A stretch of 64,000 bases of DNA from Helianthus annuus (lineage: Eukaryota > Streptophyta > Magnoliopsida > Asterales > Asteraceae). The notes under the pieces were generated by a model. It was not told the origin of the DNA, searched no databases, and saw only the letters and a program-made list of their open reading frames with translations. The stretch covers positions 79,853,392 to 79,917,391 of the forward strand of contig NC_035444.2 in assembly GCF_002127325.2 (NCBI RefSeq), written 5' to 3'. This document shows positions 43,593-56,583 of the stretch, one piece after another (position 1 is the stretch's first letter; every line of letters starts with the position of its first letter). The translations under genes were made by a program, and so were the position numbers.

Positions 43593-44014
43593 AACGATTT
43601 AGTTTATCATCGTACCGTTTTATGATACCACATAAGTACTTTATTTTGAGTATAACCTCGTTTTAACAAAACTTATAACGGAATGTCAGGGAAAGAAATC
43701 AAGCACAACTACGTACTTAAGTATTTAGAAAAAAAGTTATAAACGTAACTTACTAAAGAAGTATCAAATTAATCGATAAGTTAATATATGTTAAAAAAAG
43801 AAAAACGATTTAGTTTGTCATCGTACCATTTTATGATACCACATAAGTACTTTATTTTGAGTATAACCTCGTTTTAACAAAACTTATAACGGAATGTCAG
43901 GGAAAGAAATCAAGCACAACTACGTACTTAAGTATTTAGAAAAAAAGTTATAAATGTAACTTATTAAAGAAGTATCAAATTAACCGATAAATTAATATAT
44001 GTTAAAAAAAGAAA
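43593..44014 (+). repeat. Tandem duplication, 2 x 211 bp
   Basis: AACGATTTAGTTT(A/G)TCATC starts each copy (about 43593 and 43804). Copies differ at only a few bases, so this is a young local duplication. It is followed at 44145-44230 by a shorter duplicated ATTCATCGTCTCTCGAAAT block. Confidence 0.88.
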
Positions 44015-44868
44015 AAAAAATTATTAAAAAAAGGTAAGGAAATAGATGTTTACTAAAAAAGAGAAATATATTATTAAAAGTAAATATAATAATAAACTAT
44101 TATAATATATTAAATAATAAAATAATAAAAAACTCTATATTATTATAAAAATAAAGTTACTATTCATCGTCTCTCGAAATGAATATATATAAATAAAAAT
44201 AAAGTTACTATTCATCGTCTCTCGAAATAAATATATATAAATATATATAAATATATATAAATGTATATTCTACACAAATTACCTTTATGTGTCACAAACC
44301 CATATCCTTGCTTTTCTATCAATTTCTAATACATTTTTGGGCCTTGAACCGGTCCACAAGATATTCACATATCATACATACTATCATGCTATTATAATAC
44401 CAGATTACCAATCATGGACTGGATTTAAAATCTGACCGTTTTGAATTTAAAATTCAATACTATATGTAATGATCTAATTAAAAAGTGAAAAAAAAAAAAA
44501 TCATGTTACGTAGGTTGTTCAAATTCGTTGGCTGCTCGTTTGGAAAATACTTGTTCAGTTTCTCGCTTGCTTGTAAACGAGCCAATCGTTCGGTTCTGTT
44601 TGTAAAACGAGCTAAGCAGTAAGCACGAGAAAAGGTTTACTTGCCTCGATTCGGCTCAAAATAATTTTTATTAATTTATTATATATAAACACAAAGTATA
44701 ATTGAATTTATATTTTTATACATACCGCCCTAGTGGGTTTGGCTCAGTATATGTAAATATAGAATTATATTTACACTTGCTAACCCAATCAACCCAACAA
44801 ATTTTTTTTACACTAAGTTTAAAAGTAAAATCCTAAGTCATGAAGTGATAGTCTTAACTGTTAGCGAA

Positions 44869-45420
44869 TATATGTTTACCATATATTCGACCCACCATAT
44901 CTTCTCTATTTAAACCGGAGTATATCTCCTACCGTATAGCATATTTAGTTTCCTTATGTATGTACATCATTGTATTATTTATACCGCTATCTATCAATGA
45001 GAAGATCATCAGTTTTTACAGAAACTTACATGGTATCAAAGCGCAGTCGCTCAATACCCTAATCACCGTTTTCTTCTTCTCCTTCTGACCTCGGTCGCCG
45101 CACAACTTCTGGTCTCGATCAGACCTTGTGTGTATTTGTTTTTCCTGCTTCCTGTTCCGGTCCATCCACCATGGTTCAAACCCCTTCTTCCGCTAACACA
45201 GGTGATGCTACGGCTCATCCTGATGATTCCGCTAAATCCGCATCAGAAACCCCCAAACCCGGGCACCTTCATCCGGTCTATTCTGTGACTAATATACAGT
45301 AGGAGATATGCTCCGGTTTAAATGGAGAAGATATGGTGGGTCGAATATATGGTTATCTTCTCTTTTTAAATAGAGAAGATATGGTGGGTCGAATATATGG
45401 TAAACATATATTCGCTAACA
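44869..45420 (+). mobile_element. Copia-derived foldback element: LTR, PBS, gag start, then inverted LTR end
   Basis: A 164-bp LTR (44869-45032, TGTTAGCG to ACTTACA) is followed at once by the Met-tRNA site TGGTATCAAAGC (45033-45044) and a Gag start at 45171 (43 codons, ending VYSVTNIQ; the stop TAG falls at the junction, 45300-45302). The element then ends in an inverted copy of the first ~75 bp of the LTR (about 45294-45420, ending CGCTAACA), with an internal ~45-bp duplication. A 5-bp TSD TTAAC flanks the whole (44864-44868 and 45421-45425). Both outer ends are therefore the same LTR end. Confidence 0.85.
45171..45302 (+). pseudogene. Copia Gag N-terminal fragment
   Basis: 43 codons from ATG (MVQTPSSANTGD...), rich in Ser, Pro and Asp, ending HLHPVYSVTNIQ. 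The last part resembles the conserved start of plant copia Gag. The reading stops exactly where the inverted LTR begins. Confidence 0.65.
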
Positions 45421-45702
45421 TTAACTTCTTTCTCTCATTAGTCGTTTATTGTCAATCGTCTCCCGTTATCACACTTCGCCACAATGTGACAATTGTTCTC
45501 TGCAGTATGTTCATCGCCTCACTGGCCTCAACCTGAGCCTCATCCTCGGACAGTCGAACCTCAGGCATAGTGTCATCTTCAAACGGCCAGACCTCAATTA
45601 TCACCCAACAACGGAAACATCGAAGAAAACATCCTAAATTTAGGGTTGTCAAAATCACTGGATGCTCTCATGTAAAAATGTGTGCTCGAAAAATGCTCGC
45701 TC

Positions 45703-48700
45703 GGCTTTCAGCTTGGTCGTAAATGAGCTGATCAGCTCAGTTCGGTTTGTAAACGAGCCAAGCATGAGCAAATGTCCGCTCGAATTGACTTGGCTCGTAA
45801 ACAACTCTAATCATAATACCAGCCATGGTCTAGATCTAAATCGAAGCGTTTTGAATTTATAATTTAAGACTATGTGTATTGGTTTGATTAAAAAGTGAAA
45901 AAAAAATATGTCACGTTACTGTCACGTAGACAGTATAACTTTAACTAACTAAACTCTCAAAATTGTCTAACGGTTCACTAACCCAAATTGAATAAAGAAT
46001 TAAAAAAAAAAAACACTAGAAGAGACTTGATGTGATTGACTAATTTTTTTTCCTAGTCTTTCTTTTGTTCACGCCCATTAAAGCGACGACGCCCCTCCAT
46101 GGCCCCTACGATGTGGTGTTTGGCCCCATCTAAATAAGGTGACACTTAACGGCGCACATAATCTAAATATGTAAACATTGATTTTAACAATTTATTAGTT
46201 TACTTTAACAAAACTTTTTCACTTTATTAGCATAAAATTGCTAATTTTTTTTGACGGTAAGGAATTACGTGCCAATTACCGTGACATCGAGCGATATAGT
46301 CAAGGTGGACTACTCAACCGTCGCCAGCCCCTTAGCTCTCCCAGATACACAGAAACCCGACCTCCACCAGCCCGAAGGCATGACAGTGAAAATTGCTGAT
46401 TTAGCCTATTATATCTCATACATATACCTATTTTTGGTTAATTTATAGAAAAAACACGAAAAGTTATTGCTTATGTTTTACTATATATTAATTTTACATT
46501 TTGTTTAAAAGTTTGTTAGTTAACACGATGCAATGTGCATACATGATTCAACATTTTTATGTGTATTTTTTCTCGTTTAACTGTCTCGTCGCAACCGCGG
46601 TTTCTAGATCGATTTAGTTATTCTTTTATATGTTTAACGTTTCGGTCTGGTTTTGTGCATTAACACGCCGCAACGGTGCAACATGCGTGTGTGATTCCAC
46701 GTTTTTTACATCTATTTTTTCCCAATTTAACGGTTGACCTAGATTGACTTAGTTATTCTCATATATGTTTTACGTTTTGGTAGAATTTTTGCACATTAAC
46801 ATGTTGCAATGCGTGCGAGTGGTTTAACGTTTTTACATCTACTTTTCATTAAGTTTTATTTTTCTTTTTTATTTCTTTTGTTTTACGAGCTTTGGCAATG
46901 ATGGTGGGCATTGGCGGTGGTTTGGCATCAGTGGCGGAATTAGCCTAAAAATTTAGTGCTATCTCAATTTTATTTTATTTTATTTTTGGATAAAGGGGTA
47001 TCCTTTTTATAACGGAGACGAAGTTGAGGGCTATTTTTATACTACGGAAACGGAGTTAAGGGGTATTTTGACACTACGGAGACGGGGTTGAGGGGTAGCC
47101 CGTGCTACCCCTACTAACATTCTAACCTCCGCCCCTGTTTGGCATTGGTGCTACTTGACACGGATTTACACCCCCGCCGCAACGCGAGGGCTTAACATTA
47201 GTTTTTTTGGACGACTAGATCACCCAGTTAGGCCACGAGTAGGAATCCCGCGGTTGGCGTATTATTGCCAGTTTGAACCGATGCCACGGCTTTCAGCTTG
47301 GTCGTAAATGAGCTGATCAGCTCAGTTCGGTTTGTAAACGAGCCAAGCATGAGCAAAGGTCCGCTCGAATTGACTTGGCTCGTAAACAACTCTAATCATA
47401 ATACCAGCCATGGTCTAGATCTAAATCGAAGCGTTTTGAATTTATAATTTAAGACTATGTGTATTGGTTTGATTAAAAAGTGAAAAAAAAAATATGTCAC
47501 GTTACTGTCACGTAGACAGTATAACTTTAACTAACTAAACTCTCAAAATTGTCTAACGGTTCACTAACCCAAATTGAATAAAGAATTTAAAAAAAAAAAA
47601 AAAAAACTAGAAGAGACTTGATGTGATTGACTAATTTTTTTTCCTAGTCTTTCTTTTGTTCACGCCCATTAAAGCGACGACGCCCCTCCATGGCCCCTAC
47701 GATGTGGTGTTTGGCCCCATCGAAATAAGGTGACACTTAACGGCGCACATAATCTAAATATGTAAACATTGATTTTAACAATTTATTAGTTTACTTTAAC
47801 AAAACTTTTTCACTTTATTAGCATAAAATTGCTAATTTTTTTTGACGGTAAGGAATTACGTGCCAATTACCGAGACATCGAGCGATATAGTCAAGGTGGA
47901 CTACTCAACCGTCGCCAGCCCCTTAGCTCTCCCAGATACACAGAAACCCGACCTCCACCAGCCCGAAGGCATGACAGTGAAAATTGCTGATTTAGCCTAT
48001 TATATCTCATACATATACCTATTTTTGGTTAATTTATAGAAAAAACACGAAAAGTTATTGCTTATGTTTTACTATATATTAATTTTACATTTTGTTTAAA
48101 AGTTTGTTAGTTAACACGATGCAATGTGCATACATGATTCAACATTTTTATGTGTATTTTTTCTCGTTTAACTGTCTCGTCGCAACCGCGGTTTCTAGAT
48201 CGATTTAGTTATTCTTTTATATGTTTAATGTTTCGGTCTGGTTTTGTGCATTAACACGCCGCAACGGTGCAACATGCGTGTGTGATTCCACGTTTTTTAC
48301 ATCTATTTTTCCCAATTTAACGGTTGACCTAGATTGACTTAGTTATTCTCATATATGTTTTACGTTTTGGTAGAATTTTTGCACATTAACATGTTGCAAT
48401 GCGTGCGAGTGGTTTAACGTTTTTACATCTACTTTTCATTAAGTTTTATTTTTCTTTTTTATTTCTTTTGTTTTAGGAGCTTTGGCAATGATGGTGGGCA
48501 TTGGCGGTGGTTTGGCATCAGTGGCGGAATTAGCCTAAAAATTTAGTGCTATCTCAATTTTATTTTATTTTATTTTTGGATAAAGGGGTATCCTTTTTAT
48601 AACGGAGACGAAGTTGAGGGCTATTTTTATACTACGGAAACGGAGTTAAGGGGTATTTTGACACTACGGAGACGGGGTTGAGGGGTAGCCCGTGCTACCC

Positions 48701-51700
48701 CTACTAACATTCTAACCTCCGCCCCTGTTTGGCATTGGTGCTACTTGACACGGATTTACACCCCCGCCGCAACGCGGGGGCTTAACATTAGTTTTTTTGG
48801 ACGACTAGATCACCCAGTTAGGCCACGAGTAGGAATCCCGCGGTTGGCGTATTATTGCCAGTTTGAACCGATGCCACGGCTTTCAGCTTGGTCGTAAATG
48901 AGCTGATCAGCTCAGTTCGGTTTGTAAACGAGCCAAGCATGAGCAAAGGTCCGCTCGAATTGACTTGGCTCGTAAACAACTCTAATCATAATACCAGCCA
49001 TGGTCTAGATCTAAATCGAAGCGTTTTGAATTTATAATTTAAGACTATGTGTATTGGTTTGATTAAAAAGTGAAAAAAAAAATATGTCACGTTACTGTCA
49101 CGTAGACAGTATAACTTTAACTAACTAAACTCTCAAAATTGTCTAACGGTTCACTAACCCAAATTGAATAAAGAATTAAAAAAAAAAAAACACTAGAAGA
49201 GACTTGATGTGATTGACTAATTTTTTTTCCTAGTCTTTCTTTTGTTCACGCCCATTAAAGCGACGACGCCCCTCCATGGCCCCTACGATGTGGTGTTTGG
49301 CCCCATCGAAATAAGGTGACACTTAACGGCGCACATAATCTAAATATGTAAACATTGATTTTAACAATTTATTAGTTTACTTTAACAAAACTTTTTCACT
49401 TTATTAGCATAAAATTGCTAATTTTTTTTGACGGTAAGGAATTACGTGCCAATTACCGTGACATCGAGCGATATAGTCAAGGTGGACTACTCAACCGTCG
49501 CCAGCCCCTTAGCTCTCCCAGATACACAGAAACCCGACCTCCACCAGCCCGAAGGCATGACAGTGAAAATTGCTGATTTAGCCTATTATATCTCATACAT
49601 ATACCTATTTTTGGTTAATTTATAGAAAAAACACGAAAAGTTATTGCTTATGTTTTACTATATATTAATTTTACATTTTGTTTAAAAGTTTGTTAGTTAA
49701 CACGATGCAATGTGCATACATGATTCAACATTTTTATGTGTATTTTTTCTCGTTTAACTGTCTCGTCGCAACCGCGGTTTCTAGATCGATTTAGTTATTC
49801 TTTTATATGTTTAACGTTTCGGTCTGGTTTTGTGCATTAACACGCCGCAACGGTGCAACATGCGTGTGTGATTCCACGTTTTTTACATCTATTTTTTCCC
49901 AATTTAACGGTTGACCTAGATTGACTTAGTTATTCTCATATATGTTTTACGTTTTGGTAGAATTTTTGCACATTAACATGTTGCAATGCGTGCGAGTGGT
50001 TTAACGTTTTTACATCTACTTTTCATTAAGTTTTATTTTTCTTTTTTATTTCTTTTGTTTTACGAGCTTTGGCAATGATGGTGGGCATTGGCGGTGGTTT
50101 GGCATCAGTGGCGGAATTAGCCTAAAAATTTAGTGCTATCTCAATTTTATTTTATTTTATTTTTGGATAAAGGGGTATCCTTTTTATAACGGAGACGAAG
50201 TTGAGGGCTATTTTTATACTACGGAAACGGAGTTAAGGGGTATTTTGACACTACGGAGACGGGGTTGAGGGGTAGCCCGTGCTACCCCTACTAACATTCT
50301 AACCTCCGCCCCTGTTTGGCATTGGTGCTACTTGACACGGATTTACACCCCCGCCGCAACGCGAGGGCTTAACATTAGTTTTTTTGGACGACTAGATCAC
50401 CCAGTTAGGCCACGAGTAGGAATCCCGCGGTTGGCGTATTATTGCCAGTTTGAACCGATGCCACGGCTTTCAGCTTGGTCGTAAATGAGCTGATCAGCTC
50501 AGTTCGGTTTGTAAACGAGCCAAGCATGAGCAAAGGTCCGCTCGAATTGACTTGGCTCGTAAACAACTCTAATCATAATACCAGCCATGGTCTAGATCTA
50601 AATCGAAGCGTTTTGAATTTATAATTTAAGACTATGTGTATTGGTTTGATTAAAAAGTGAAAAAAAAAATATGTCACGTTACTGTCACGTAGACAGTATA
50701 ACTTTAACTAACTAAACTCTCAAAATTGTCTAACGGTTCACTAACCCAAATTGAATAAAGAATTTAAAAAAAAAAAAAAAAACTAGAAGAGACTTGATGT
50801 GATTGACTAATTTTTTTTCCTAGTCTTTCTTTTGTTCACGCCCATTAAAGCGACGACGCCCCTCCATGGCCCCTACGATGTGGTGTTTGGCCCCATCGAA
50901 ATAAGGTGACACTTAACGGCGCACATAATCTAAATATGTAAACATTGATTTTAACAATTTATTAGTTTACTTTAACAAAACTTTTTCACTTTATTAGCAT
51001 AAAATTGCTAATTTTTTTTGACGGTAAGGAATTACGTGCCAATTACCGAGACATCGAGCGATATAGTCAAGGTGGACTACTCAACCGTCGCCAGCCCCTT
51101 AGCTCTCCCAGATACACAGAAACCCGACCTCCACCAGCCCGAAGGCATGACAGTGAAAATTGCTGATTTAGCCTATTATATCTCATACATATACCTATTT
51201 TTGGTTAATTTATAGAAAAAACACGAAAAGTTATTGCTTATGTTTTACTATATATTAATTTTACATTTTGTTTAAAAGTTTGTTAGTTAACACGATGCAA
51301 TGTGCATACATGATTCAACATTTTTATGTGTATTTTTTCTCGTTTAACTGTCTCGTCGCAACCGCGGTTTCTAGATCGATTTAGTTATTCTTTTATATGT
51401 TTAACGTTTCGGTCTGGTTTTGTGCATTAACACGCCGCAACGGTGCAACATGCGTGTGTGATTCCACGTTTTTTACATCTATTTTTCCCAATTTAACGGT
51501 TGACCTAGATTGACTTAGTTATTCTCATATATGTTTTACGTTTTGGTAGAATTTTTGCACATTAACATGTTGCAATGCGTTCGAGTGGTTTAACGTTTTT
51601 ACATCTACTTTTCATTAAGTTTTATTTTTCTTTTTTATTTCTTTTGTTTTAGGAGCTTTGGCAATGATGGTGGGCATTGGCGGTGGTTTGGCATCAGTGG

Positions 51701-53638
51701 CGGAATTAGCCTAAAAATTTAGTGCTATCTCAATTTTATTTTATTTTATTTTTGGATAAAGGGGTATCCTTTTTATAACGGAGACGAAGTTGAGGGCTAT
51801 TTTTATACTACGGAAACGGAGTTAAGGGGTATTTTGACACTACGGAGACGGGGTTGAGGGGTAGCCCGTGCTACCCCTACTAACATTCTAACCTCCGCCC
51901 CTGTTTGGCATTGGTGCTACTTGACACGGATTTACACCCCCGCCGCAACGCGGGGGCTTAACATTAGTTTTTTTGGACGACTAGATCACCCAGTTAGGCC
52001 ACGAGTAGGAATCCCGCGGTTGGCGTATTATTGCCAGTTTGAACCGATGCCACGGCTTTCAGCTTGGTCGTAAATGAGCTGATCAGCTCAGTTCGGTTTG
52101 TAAACGAGCCAAGCATGAGCAAAGGTCCGCTCGAATTGACTTGGCTCGTAAACAACTCTAATCATAATACCAGCCATGGTCTAGATCTAAATCGAAGCGT
52201 TTTGAATTTATAATTTAAGACTATGTGTATTGGTTTGATTAAAAAGTGAAAAAAAAAATATGTCACGTTACTGTCACGTAGACAGTATAACTTTAACTAA
52301 CTAAACTCTCAAAATTGTCTAACGGTTCACTAACCCAAATTGAATAAAGAATTAAAAAAAAAAAACACTAGAAGAGACTTGATGTGATTGACTAATTTTT
52401 TTTCCTAGTCTTTCTTTTGTTCACGCCCATTAAAGCGACGACGCCCCTCCATGGCCCCTACGATGTGGTGTTTGGCCCCATCGAAATAAGGTGACACTTA
52501 ACGGCGCACATAATCTAAATATGTAAACATTGATTTTAACAATTTATTAGTTTACTTTAACAAAACTTTTTCACTTTATTAGCATAAAATTGCTAATTTT
52601 TTTTGACGGTAAGGAATTACGTGCCAATTACCGTGACATCGAGCGATATAGTCAAGGTGGACTACTCAACCGTCGCCAGCCCCTTAGCTCTCCCAGATAC
52701 ACAGAAACCCGACCTCCACCAGCCCGAAGGCATGACAGTGAAAATTGCTGATTTAGCCTATTATATCTCATACATATACCTATTTTTGGTTAATTTATAG
52801 AAAAAACACGAAAAGTTATTGCTTATGTTTTACTATATATTAATTTTACATTTTGTTTAAAAGTTTGTTAGTTAACACGATGCAATGTGCATACATGATT
52901 CAACATTTTTATGTGTATTTTTTCTCGTTTAACTGTCTCGTCGCAACCGCGGTTTCTAGATCGATTTAGTTATTCTTTTATATGTTTAACGTTTCGGTCT
53001 GGTTTTGTGCATTAACACGCCGCAACGGTGCAACATGCGTGTGTGATTCCACGTTTTTTACATCTATTTTTCCCAATTTAACGGTTGACCTAGATTGACT
53101 TAGTTATTCTCATATATGTTTTACGTTTTGGTAGAATTTTTGCACATTAACATGTTGCAATGCGTGCGAGTGGTTTAACGTTTTTACATCTACTTTTCAT
53201 TAAGTTTTATTTTTCTTTTTTATTTCTTTTGTTTTACGAGCTTTGGCAATGATGGTGGGCATTGGCGGTGGTTTGGCATCAGTGGCGGAATTAGCCTAAA
53301 AATTTAGTGCTATCTCAATTTTATTTTATTTTATTTTTGGATAAAGGGGTATCCTTTTTATAACGGAGACGAAGTTGAGGGCTATTTTTATACTACGGAA
53401 ACGGAGTTAAGGGGTATTTTGACACTACGGAGACGGGGTTGAGGGGTAGCCCGTGCTACCCCTACTAACATTCTAACCTCCGCCCCTGTTTGGCATTGGT
53501 GCTACTTGACACGGATTTACACCCCCGCCGCAACGCGGGGGCTTAACATTAGTTTTTTTGGACGACTAGATCACCCAGTTAGGCCACGAGTAGGAATCCC
53601 GCGGTTGGCGTATTATTGCCAGTTTGAACCGATGCCAC
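45703..53638. repeat. Five-copy tandem array, unit ~1.585-1.590 kb
   Basis: Units start with GGCTTTCAGCTTGG at 45703, 47288, 48878, 50465 and 52054. Junctions read GATGCCAC|GGCTTTCAG. Units are near-identical. Diagnostic sites alternate: units 1, 3, 5 have CCGTGACATCG and TTTACGAGC, while units 2, 4 have CCGAGACATCG and TTTAGGAGC. Each unit holds a GC-rich island with a 65-codon chance frame, three related ~150-bp sub-repeats built around CGCAACGGTGCAAC-like words, a hAT-like MITE and a hairpin CCCCCGCCGCAACGCGGGGG followed by CTTAACATTAGT. No convincing gene. Confidence 0.95.
46929..47137. mobile_element. hAT-like MITE inside each 1.59-kb unit (first copy)
   Basis: 209 bp, CAGTGGCGGAATTAG to CTCCGCCCCTG, with a perfect 8-bp TSD TTTGGCAT. 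Other copies: 48519-48727, 50106-50314, 51695-51903 and 53280-53488. Being in every unit, it entered before the array expanded. Confidence 0.88.
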
Positions 53639-53775
53639 AGCCCCCCCCCCTCCCTTTCACCCACACAAGATTCGATCCTGAGACCTCCCGGACAGGAACC
53701 CTATATAAGTGGGTAAACCTTCCTACCTCCTCCAAACCAATTGGTCTGCGGATCATTGGCTTTAACACTAGTTAA
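53639..53775. repeat. Repeat remnant at the end of the array
   Basis: It starts with a C-run (AGCCCCCCCCCC). The minus strand has a box B-like GGTCTCAGGATCGAATC, and the segment ends near TTTAACACTAGT. It is probably the original continuation of the unit before tandem expansion, a tRNA-related or Helitron-like tail. Uncertain. Confidence 0.4.
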
Positions 53776-53816
53776 TATTTATTTAACAACATTTACAAAA
53801 ACTCCTCGCCCACTTT

Positions 53817-53925
53817 CATTAACCCTAATAACCTAATTTATTAGGACATATTAGTTAGTTGGTTTCATTAACCCAAATAACCTAATTTATTAGGACATAT
53901 TAGTTAGTTGGTTAGGAAACCATTA
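53817..53925 (+). repeat. Tandem duplication, 2 x ~47 bp
   Basis: Two copies of AACCTAATTTATTAGGACAT followed by ATTAGTTAGTTGGTT, differing mainly at the joint. Confidence 0.8.
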
Positions 53926-56066
53926 CCGTTGTTGATGGTATCCTACTCACACATTTATTGAGAAAACAAATAATCACACACTATCTTATTTGCATACAAA
54001 CAAGGATAAATTTATTACATCAATTCTTGTCGAATATCTACATATAAATCCATATATATAAATATCTGAAATCATGATTTTCAACTTTGAAAAATGAGTT
54101 TCCACCACTTAAACCCACCCAAAACTTAATTTCTCGTATTATTATGATAAATTACTAAAATTCCCTTCAAAGTCTCACAAGAGAATACCAACTTTCCTGT
54201 TCATAGATGGATAATGATAGAAGTTATTTTGTATAATTGTATATGTGACTTTTGAAAAAGAAATCATGAGCATGCAATGAAAGTGGACTACACAATGGAA
54301 ATGCACCAACTAATATATATTCGAGATCAGTGAATAGTTTTGTTGGCCTTTTGAATTAAAAGGTGTAATATCAAGGCACAACTGAAACTCAAAAGCTTTC
54401 TAGAGTTGGTATGGTTGCATGACAATCATTTTGTCATAAAAATATTATAACTTTTGGGGACAACACCCACATCCACATATCCCAGCTAACAGTGCTTGTA
54501 TATGTATTTCTACATCTCTTTATACTTAACATAACTTATCGTACAAACAAATATTATTGTTAATATAACTAGAAGAGTAACCAATACAGTTTGTAATTGA
54601 TAAATATTACTGAGTAAAACCCTAGATATTTCTAAAGTTGTCAACCTTCATGAAAACAAATTCACACGACATAAATGCATGATTTCGTTAGCCATGGAAG
54701 AGCACATGGTGGGTCAAACACAAAACTTCAAAAGTCAAATGTACAAGTGAAATCAATGTTGTGGCACCGGTTGGAAAATGAGATGTTGTTTCGTCGGGAC
54801 CCGATCAATAGACGAACTTAACCCAAGAGAATAATCATAAACCCAACCCTACACTAGTCCTGACCTGACCTCTTTTTGCTATCTATACCCAACGGGATAC
54901 GATTTCTATGTTTCTAGGAACCTTCGCGTATTGACGAAAATCAGTGGACATAAATACTTAAGTCATGAGTCCAGTTTTGAACCACGTAGAGCCATATTTC
55001 ACCAAACCATAGTAGTTACGTAGTTGCATCAAGAAACCAATCAAAGCCTAAGTCAAAAATATATAGTAGTGGAAAAGCCTCTTTTATGAATATGACGCCT
55101 TCTTTTTATCGTAAAATGATTTCTCACTCTTTTGTCTCAATATAGAGGTTACACTTAAAAAGTTTATAGCGGTAGTATAGATATTTAAAATTTCTGATCT
55201 AATAAAAGCATTAAAAATATGAGTTTTTGATATATTGTTGGTGTCTATAGTATCGGTCCCACTTAATTTTAGAGAACCTTATTCGATGTGAAAATGAGAA
55301 TCTACGCAATGTGTAAGCATAATAGTTTAGACTTTAGAGAATTTCGTGTGTTTTTGTATAATACCTGGTTTTATGTCCCGAACACGATGCGAGGTGCTAA
55401 ACCGTATATTTCTTCGTTTGTTAACATGGTGGCTTCTTTTTTCAGTTACTTGTACATATTACTCATAACACAGTTACTTGTACATATTACTCATAACACG
55501 ATCTTAATAAAATTGCATCGAGATGTAGATAAAAAAACGCAAATTTTTATTATTAATGTTTAGGAAATGAAGAGTAAATTTATTAAAGTCTGCGCGTAAC
55601 AGCATGGTAAACTGACAAAATATGGATAAGCGAAAAACTGGGTAAACGTTAGGGATATAAATGTAATATTTAAAAAAATGCACAGATTGGGTCTAGAACA
55701 CAGGTTTGTTTACTTTGTTAAGTCACATATCAAACATCAAAAACCACTACACCACATACACTTCTTATGAATAAATTTGTGCTCAGTTATAATTATACTA
55801 ACTTGAAAAATGCAAAAAGCAAAAGAAAAAAAAAATAATAAAGAAAGGTTGCCGCCTTTTTCCACCATTACAATGGTGGAACTATTGCCGCCCATAATTT
55901 TGGTGTATGGAGGTAATACATTGCACATAAATAAGCATGCTCAATTTATAGTCCAATATAATAATACGGTCAAGCATCAAATAGAAATTCAAGGATCAAA
56001 TAGAAAGTTTGATATTTATAGGAAGTTTAAGAAGGCATCCTAGATTTATCACCACTTATCTTCTTC
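53926..56066. other. AT-rich intergenic DNA without a recognised gene
   Basis: No coding signal that I trust. A 27-28-bp duplication (AGTTACTTGTACATATTACT twice) lies near 55443-55499. Confidence 0.45.
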
Positions 56067-56069
56067 ACT

Positions 56070-56114
56070 CAACTCAACCCAACCCAACCCAACCCAACCC
56101 AACCCAACCCAACC
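56070..56114 (+). repeat. (AACCC)n microsatellite
   Basis: About eight AACCC units next to the TRIM. Not the plant telomere word (TTTAGGG). Confidence 0.85.
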
Positions 56115-56142
56115 ATATCCTTACCAAACCCAACAGCTGTAG

Positions 56143-56583
56143 TGTAACAGCCTAAATAAACAGTGCCAAGATATTGTCTATTTTGACCCTGATGAGTTAC
56201 CCATCCAGGAACTCACGGTTTTGTTTTCACTCAACGAGTTGCTCGTCCAGGCAAAACACGTCTTGGTAGAGAAGGTTTTCACCCCTATAAGGAAGGCTTC
56301 GTTCTCCTTCTCAACCAATGTAGGACTTGCATCTCCACCCCCTTTAGGGAGCCCAGCGTCCTCGCTGGCACACCGGCCCGACCCCTATCTCTGATACCAT
56401 TTGTATAGACCAAGTAAACCATGCCAAGATATTGTTTGTTTTCCCCCGAAGGGTTGCCCATCTAGGAACTAACGGTTTTGTTTTCACCCGACGAGTTGCT
56501 CGCCCAGGCAAAACACATCTTAGTAGAGAATGTTTCCACCCACTTATAAGGAAGACTTTGTTCTCCTTCTCAACTAGTGTATG
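56143..56583 (-). mobile_element. TRIM (terminal-repeat retrotransposon in miniature)
   Basis: Two direct repeats of ~185 bp (56143-56331 starting TGTAACAGCC; 56402-about 56583 starting TGTATAGACC) share CCAAGATATTGT and TAAGGAAG(G/A)CTT words. The 70-bp interior carries, on the minus strand, TGGTATCAGAG (PBS, 56389-56399), CCAGCGAGGACGCTGGG and a purine tract AAAGGGGGTGGAGA. This matches a widespread plant TRIM design with no coding capacity. Orientation is minus because the PBS abuts the right-hand LTR. The right LTR end is slightly truncated. Confidence 0.85.

Noticed and set aside
45452..45658. Minus-strand 68-codon frame with EDDTMPEVRLSEDEAQVEAS
   Set aside because: Protein-like composition, but it is next to the copia derivative, has no domain, and shows no exon signals; left unannotated.
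46251..46448. 65-codon frame repeated five times in the 1.59-kb array
   Set aside because: Conserved only because the units are near-identical. No start context, signal or domain; the GC-rich island is probably repeat-derived.
45703..53638. Centromeric satellite or CRISPR-like array
   Set aside because: The unit is 1.59 kb with transposon parts, far from centromeric satellite size, and there are no short repeat-spacer units; plant nuclear DNA.
55288..55563. 91-codon plus-strand frame
   Set aside because: AT-rich, contains a 27-28-bp duplication, no domain, no signal peptide with a sensible mature part; likely chance.
56070..56114. Telomere-like repeat
   Set aside because: The unit is AACCC, not the plant TTTAGGG/CCCTAAA word; simple microsatellite.
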